Shown here piece after piece: positions 40,103 to 42,943 of a stretch of 42,943 nucleotides of DNA (the stretch's first letter is position 1; each line of letters begins with the position of its first letter). The stretch spans positions 1 through 42,943 of the forward strand of contig NZ_SSOB01000064.1 of NCBI RefSeq assembly GCF_004801405.1. Reading direction: 5' to 3'. Position numbers and translations under genes: made by a program. This stretch comes from Cohnella fermenti (GTDB lineage Bacteria; Bacillota; Bacilli; Paenibacillales; Paenibacillaceae). The notes beneath the pieces were generated by a model. The model made no database searches, was not told the DNA's origin, and was given only the letters and a program-made list of their open reading frames with translations.

Positions 40103-40507
40103 CTATCCCCTCTCGCCGTCGGAATGTCCTTCCGCAGGGTCATTGGGGGACGCCCCGTCTCCTTCGTTCTTCCGTTGATCCCGTCCGCGCTTCGCCTGGA
40201 GCAGACGATACATCTCCAGGCTATCGAGCAGATACTTCGCTTCCTCGTCGGTGAGCAGCTCCGCCCCGCCGTTGACGAACAGCCGATTGGTGTCTTCCTC
40301 CTCCGGCTTCGGTTCCCCGGTCAACAGCCAATCGATCGAGACCTCGTAGATGCCCGCCAGCTCCCGCAGAACTTCGTTGTCCGGTTGGGACTTGTCGTTC
40401 TCGTACTTGGAGATCGTCGTGAAGTCGATGCCCAGCTTGTTCGCGACTTGGTTCTGGGTCCATTGCTTGCCGTTGCGAGCCTGCCTCAGGCGCGATCCGA
40501 ACGACAT
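40103..40507 (-). CDS. XRE-family repressor
   Basis: 134 residues from the ATG at 40505-40507, 8 bases after GAGG; an ATG two codons earlier touches that site. The helix-turn-helix spans about 5-60 (RLRQARNGKQWTQNQVANKL then FTTISKYENDKSQPDNEVL, VSIDWLLTG), followed by a helical segment (LTDEEAKYLLDSLEMYRLLQ) and a disordered tail. It resembles phage- or ICE-type repressors. The start region is flanked by several TTGAA/TTCAA inverted repeats, so it probably represses itself and the divergent small genes. Confidence 0.92.
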   Translation of the reverse strand: MSFGSRLRQARNGKQWTQNQVANKLGIDFTTISKYENDKSQPDNEVLRELAGIYEVSIDWLLTGEPKPEEEDTNRLFVNGGAELLTDEEAKYLLDSLEMYRLLQAKRGRDQRKNEGDGASPNDPAEGHSDGERG

Positions 40508-40529
40508 CTTCATCACCTCTTCTGCTCCC

Positions 40530-40639
40530 AGTATAAGAGAATCGACGAAGCTCCAACATATTCTTGAAGAAAATTCAATTTTTCGATTGAAAAAGGAATT
40601 ATTTTCAATATAAAATAGAAGGACTTGAAGAATCTTCAA
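40530..40639. promoter_or_regulatory. Divergent promoters with repeated TTGAAG operators
   Basis: Inverted repeats: TTGAAGAAAATTCAA (40564-40578), ATTGAAAA-N8-TTTTCAAT (40586-40609), TTGAAG-AAT-CTTCAA (40625-40639). The plus promoter is TTGAAA (40587-40592), 16 bases, TATAAA (40609-40614), covered by the middle repeat. On the minus strand TATACT (40530-40535) is a likely -10 of the repressor gene, with TTGGAG at only 15 bases. Confidence 0.7.
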
Positions 40640-40664
40640 TATCAAACATTAAAGGAGCTTTCCC

Positions 40665-40781
40665 ATGCCCTATTGGATCTTCATGTACACCGTTCTGTTC
40701 ATCCCCTGCGTTATCATCTCTATCGTTCTGGAGCTCCGGCACCGGAGACGGAATGCCGACAAGAAGGAGGAACGGCCATGA
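40665..40781 (+). CDS. 38-residue single-pass membrane peptide
   Basis: AAAGGAG lies 7 bases before the ATG. The peptide starts MPYWIFMYTVLFIPCVIISI, forms one membrane helix, then has a basic tail (ELRHRRRNADKKEERP). The shape is like small toxin or regulator peptides of mobile elements, but no antitoxin RNA was seen. Its TGA overlaps the ATG of the next gene (ATGA). It is under the divergent XRE-controlled promoter. Confidence 0.75.
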   Translation: MPYWIFMYTVLFIPCVIISIVLELRHRRRNADKKEERP

Positions 40782-41002
40782 TCGTTCGCTGGCTAAGACC
40801 CGATCTGCCGCCGGACGAATGGGATTGCCCCGATGTCGAGCAGTTGCTGTTCCTGCTTCGTCTCGTGCCGACGCTCTACCTGGATGGCAAACGTTACCGC
40901 TTCGCCCATGCATCGCTCCTGATCGAGCAAGGCTCGATCCGAATCGCCATCCAGGTCTCCGAGCTGCCGCCGGAAGAGAGGCTCGTTCCGAAGCTGGAGT
41001 GA
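40778..41002 (+). CDS. 74-residue hypothetical protein
   Basis: Starts MIVRWLRPDLPPDEWDCPDV, with EQLLFLLRLVPTLYLDGKRY and RIAIQVSELPPEERLVPKLE following. Soluble, acidic, one cysteine. Not recognised. GGAGG occurs 11 bases upstream, within the end of the membrane peptide gene, and the two overlap by four bases, so they are translationally coupled. A perfect 13-bp stem follows its stop. Confidence 0.78.
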   Translation: MIVRWLRPDLPPDEWDCPDVEQLLFLLRLVPTLYLDGKRYRFAHASLLIEQGSIRIAIQVSELPPEERLVPKLE

Positions 41003-41045
41003 CCGCCGCTATGGCGGTCCGACAATTCGGCTGATTCGCAACCGC

Positions 41046-41098
41046 AAGAAGATCGTCCTCCGCCGGGCCCGCAGGCCCAATCGAGGGACGATCTTCTT
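41046..41098. terminator. Terminator between the 74-residue gene and the GNAT gene
   Basis: AAGAAGATCGTCC (41046-41058) pairs perfectly with GGACGATCTTCTT (41086-41098), with an inner GGGCCCGCAGGCCC element. Bidirectional by position. Confidence 0.75.
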
Positions 41099-41127
41099 CG
41101 CTTGACGCCGACGCTTCGGACGACCGG

Positions 41128-42171
41128 TTATATTCCGATTTTTTTCTCCAGCTTAAGCGCCTTAACCGTTCCTTGAGGACGAACGAACAGCTCGTTGCCG
41201 ACGACTTCGTAGCCCATGTTCTCGTACAGCACAAGGTTGCGATGCACCGATTGCCGAACCATGCACGTGCTCCGGTTCATCCCCTTGGTCACGCCCATCC
41301 GCTCGATCCATTCCACAAGCATGCGGGCAAGGCCCCGCTTACGACGGCTCGGAACGACGGACAAGCGGAAGAAGGAGATGGCATCCCCATCGAACCGGTA
41401 ACGAACCATCGCGGAAGGAATGTTGTCCTCGTAGACGATTGCCGCGAACTCGCTTCCGGAGGCAAGGCCTTCACGGATGCCTTCCTCGGTCTCCTCCAGA
41501 GCGCTGGACGGAGGCACCGCGGCGCGGAATTCCTCGAACGCTTCCAGCATAACCTGATGAATCGTCCCGGCGTCGTCCGGCGTCGCTTCGCGAATCTCGA
41601 CGGTCGGCGCGGCGCTCGGCTTCGCCTTCGTCCGGACCGGAGCGGCTGCGGACTGTTTAACCTCCCGCTGCTGCGGCTGCGTCTCGCCGTCCGGCAGAGC
41701 CTCAGCATCGGCCGAGCGCCTTTGCTCCGCCTCCGCCCCATCCTCCGCGCCGGCCTCGTCCGGGTCGACTTCGGCTTCGACCTCGATCGGGCCTTGCTCC
41801 GCTCCGAGCTTGTCCCCTTCGCCTCTCAGGTAGTTCCGGCTCTTCCGGTTAAACAGGAACAGCAGCGTAGCGAAGGAGAGAACGAGTTGAATCATATCGA
41901 TGGAGCTCAGCCACAGAATAAAGAAACACATAATAATCGTCGGCCAATACATCCGCTTCTTGATAAAGAACAAGGCCAGCGCCACCGGCAGCACGGCCAT
42001 CCCGAAGTTCATGAGAACGACCGCCATGTTGGCGTCTTCGAGCTTCTCCTTGTCCATCGTGAACACTTGTCCGAATACGGCGATCATGAACGCCAGTTTG
42101 ATGATGAGCAGGTATTGGGCGGTTTTGATGCTGGTTGGCTTGGTTGAGTCGAGACTGCGTGGTTTCAGCAA
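41128..42171 (-). CDS. Membrane-anchored GNAT acetyltransferase fusion
   Basis: 347 residues from a TTG at 42169-42171, preceded by AGGAGG at 7 bases. Residues 18-108 hold four membrane segments (QYLLIIKLAFMIAVFGQVF, MAVVLMNFGMAVLPVALALF, MYWPTIIMCFFILWLSSIDM, then IQLVLSFATLLFLF). An acidic linker (115-165) rich in Glu, Asp and Ala follows. The C-terminal part from about 190 is a GNAT domain with VEIREATPDDAGTIHQVMLE, FFRLSVVPSRRKRGLARMLV (acetyl-CoA loop) and LYENMGYEVVG. It would acetylate a target at the membrane's inner face. The substrate is unknown. Confidence 0.85.
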   Translation of the reverse strand: MLKPRSLDSTKPTSIKTAQYLLIIKLAFMIAVFGQVFTMDKEKLEDANMAVVLMNFGMAVLPVALALFFIKKRMYWPTIIMCFFILWLSSIDMIQLVLSFATLLFLFNRKSRNYLRGEGDKLGAEQGPIEVEAEVDPDEAGAEDGAEAEQRRSADAEALPDGETQPQQREVKQSAAAPVRTKAKPSAAPTVEIREATPDDAGTIHQVMLEAFEEFRAAVPPSSALEETEEGIREGLASGSEFAAIVYEDNIPSAMVRYRFDGDAISFFRLSVVPSRRKRGLARMLVEWIERMGVTKGMNRSTCMVRQSVHRNLVLYENMGYEVVGNELFVRPQGTVKALKLEKKIGI

Positions 42172-42205
42172 AGGGGAACCTCCTGGCGGTGAATGAGTTG
42201 ACTTT

Positions 42206-42211
42206 ATTATA
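42206..42211 (-). promoter_or_regulatory. -10 element of the GNAT gene
   Basis: TATAAT on the minus strand, 35 bases before the TTG start. The -35 (CGATTT at 17 bases) is poor. Confidence 0.5.
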
Positions 42212-42460
42212 ACGTAACTCTCCGGGAAAAATCGACCATCGATCCTATAAGGCCAAAGACCCTGTTAGGGTACTACGGGCTTACGCCCGTTTGGTTGCAT
42301 AACAAGCCTATTCGCGAACCCGATAACCGCTCACGAACCGCTGAATGCTGATTTATTGGCTATTCGCAATCAAGCAGCCGCTCCGGTTTCTCGCACTCCT
42401 TGTTCCGGAAGCCTTCGACTGCCCCGAACGCGGACTTTTCCTCCTGTCCGGAGACGCGCT

Positions 42461-42510
42461 CCTCTTCTCTCCTCTTCTCTCCTCTTCTCTCCTCTTCTCT
42501 CCTCTTCTCC
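42461..42510 (+). repeat. 10-bp minisatellite, 5 units
   Basis: Five tandem CCTCTTCTCT units (the last ends CC), all pyrimidine on the plus strand, 33 bases ahead of copy D of the dispersed element. Confidence 0.95.
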
Positions 42511-42542
42511 GCCCATTCGGCCCCTGTTGCTCCGACACTTCA

Positions 42543-42782
42543 GCGATTTTATGCGGTTTTTCACATTCGTCGGCTTGATTTGGAGGGAATCGAGGCGTTT
42601 TATGTGATTTTTCGCATACATTGTGCAATTCGTGCCGGAATTGTCGCCATGGATGTGATTTTTCACATTCGCTGCCTCTCGAAGCCGTTTCTCCTCAGAA
42701 TGAATGTGATTTTTCGCATAAAATCACATGAATCCCCCGCCATCAAGCTAAGCCAATGTGATTCCTCGCATAAATTCCCGGC
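42543..42782 (+). repeat. Dispersed 51-52 bp period element, copy D (5 modules)
   Basis: Module cores begin at 42552, 42603, 42654, 42705 and 42757 (offsets 51, 51, 51, 52). At 240 bp it is one module (about 51 bp) longer than the other copies. It starts GCGATTTTATGCGG and ends CGCATAAATTCCCGGC. Confidence 0.85.
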
Positions 42783-42817
42783 CGCCCCCCGGCCGCGCGG
42801 CATTCAAACCGGACTTT

Positions 42818-42865
42818 AAGAAAAACCGTCAGGGATGAGTTCATTCCCTGACGGTCCTTTGTTTT
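42818..42865. terminator. Intrinsic terminator, T runs on both sides
   Basis: ACCGTCAGGGA (42825-42835) pairs perfectly with TCCCTGACGGT (42845-42855), with an inner ATGA/TCAT. On the minus strand a T5 run follows directly; on the plus strand CCTTTGTTTT follows. On the minus strand it closes the gene entering from the right edge. Confidence 0.88.
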
Positions 42866-42878
42866 GCGTTCCATGAGA

Positions 42879-42943
42879 CTATTCTGCAGTTGTGCTACGG
42901 ACATCCTCAATCCTGTATTCATTACCGTGTACCCCTTTGTAAT
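42879..42943 (-). CDS. C-terminal end of a gene cut by the window edge
   Basis: The minus strand reads YKGVHGNEYRIEDVRSTTAE then TAG (42879-42881), 23 bases ahead of a strong terminator. The position before a terminator and the normal residue mix suggest a real C-terminus. Too short to identify. Confidence 0.5.
   Translation of the reverse strand, partial: YKGVHGNEYRIEDVRSTTAE

Larger units (their letters stand above)
42212..42878. other. Gene-free repeat region near the right edge
   Basis: No convincing gene. It contains two small hairpins (ACCCT-GTT-AGGGT 42259-42271 and ACGGGC-TTAC-GCCCGT 42275-42290), a 10-bp minisatellite, copy D of the dispersed element and a strong terminator. Confidence 0.7.

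Noticed and set aside
40625..40777. 51-codon upstream extension of the 74-residue protein
   Set aside because: It would start with TTG inside an operator repeat and run through the membrane peptide gene in another frame; the ATG at 40778 has a closer ribosome binding site.
42259..42290. Two adjacent hairpins as a riboswitch
   Set aside because: They lie upstream of the GNAT promoter -10, so they are not in its leader, and no known riboswitch core was seen.
7383..42782. CRISPR arrays at the regularly spaced repeats
   Set aside because: Cores are short and degenerate, the segments between them are conserved between copies, each array has only 4-5 units, and there are no cas genes.

Overview
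The window looks like chromosomal DNA of a high-GC Paenibacillaceae member (Cohnella- or Paenibacillus-like). The evidence is the Bacillus-type infC-rpmI-rplT operon with an attenuator leader, strong AGGAGG ribosome binding sites, sigma-A promoters close to TTGACA-17-TATAAT, B. subtilis-type NasB/NasC, the YtqA-YtqB (MnmL-MnmM) pair and a Paenibacillus-type GH1 beta-glucosidase. No rRNA or tRNA gene was seen. Species cannot be assigned from sequence reading alone.

Layout. 1-1590: a possible transposase start at the edge, then infC-rpmI-rplT (minus) with its terminator, attenuator leader and promoter. 1587-4157: two glycosyltransferases (minus). 4343-6885: a PAP2 phosphatase (plus) converging on a UbiB-like kinase with a phasin-like helical protein (minus). 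6886-8141: a gene-free stretch full of repeats. 8142-11440: topB, trmB and a small protein (minus). 11797-15385: mnmL, mnmM, a VOC protein, manA and a membrane protein (plus). 15386-16296: a second repeat-rich gap. 16297-18653: four small or secreted proteins (minus). 18830-27209: a nitrate assimilation and molybdenum cofactor block, with moaB (plus), moeA-nasB-nasC-mobA (minus) and the divergent nitrate transporter narK (plus). 27210-27837: a third repeat region. 27838-29090: two AT-rich genes for secreted proteins. 29563-31754: a DHA2 efflux pump and divergent TetR regulator. 31738-33632: a B12-binding radical SAM protein. 34068-39991: two lipoproteins, a GH1 beta-glucosidase, a lipase-like hydrolase and a HAD phosphatase. 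40103-41002: an XRE repressor divergent from two very small genes. 41128-42171: a membrane-anchored GNAT protein. 42172-42943: a fourth repeat region and the last codons of a gene running off the edge.

The nitrate block works as a unit. NarK imports nitrate, NasB passes electrons from NAD(P)H to NasC, and NasC reduces nitrate to nitrite. MoeA, MobA and MoaB act on the molybdenum cofactor that NasC needs. The moeA-narK divergent region carries two sigma-A promoters, a perfect TnrA/GlnR-type box upstream of the moeA promoter, and in both leaders a hexaloop hairpin followed by a terminator-like stem. This resembles ANTAR (NasR/NasT-type) antitermination elements and is the most interesting regulatory reading here.

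The most striking unexplained structure is a dispersed intergenic element present four times in the same orientation (7383-7570, 15529-15717, 27351-27540, 42543-42782). It is built from modules with a TGTGA...TCACA-like core repeated at a strict 51-52 bp period, four modules in three copies and five in the last. Each copy lies beside a short-period or imperfect repeat tract.
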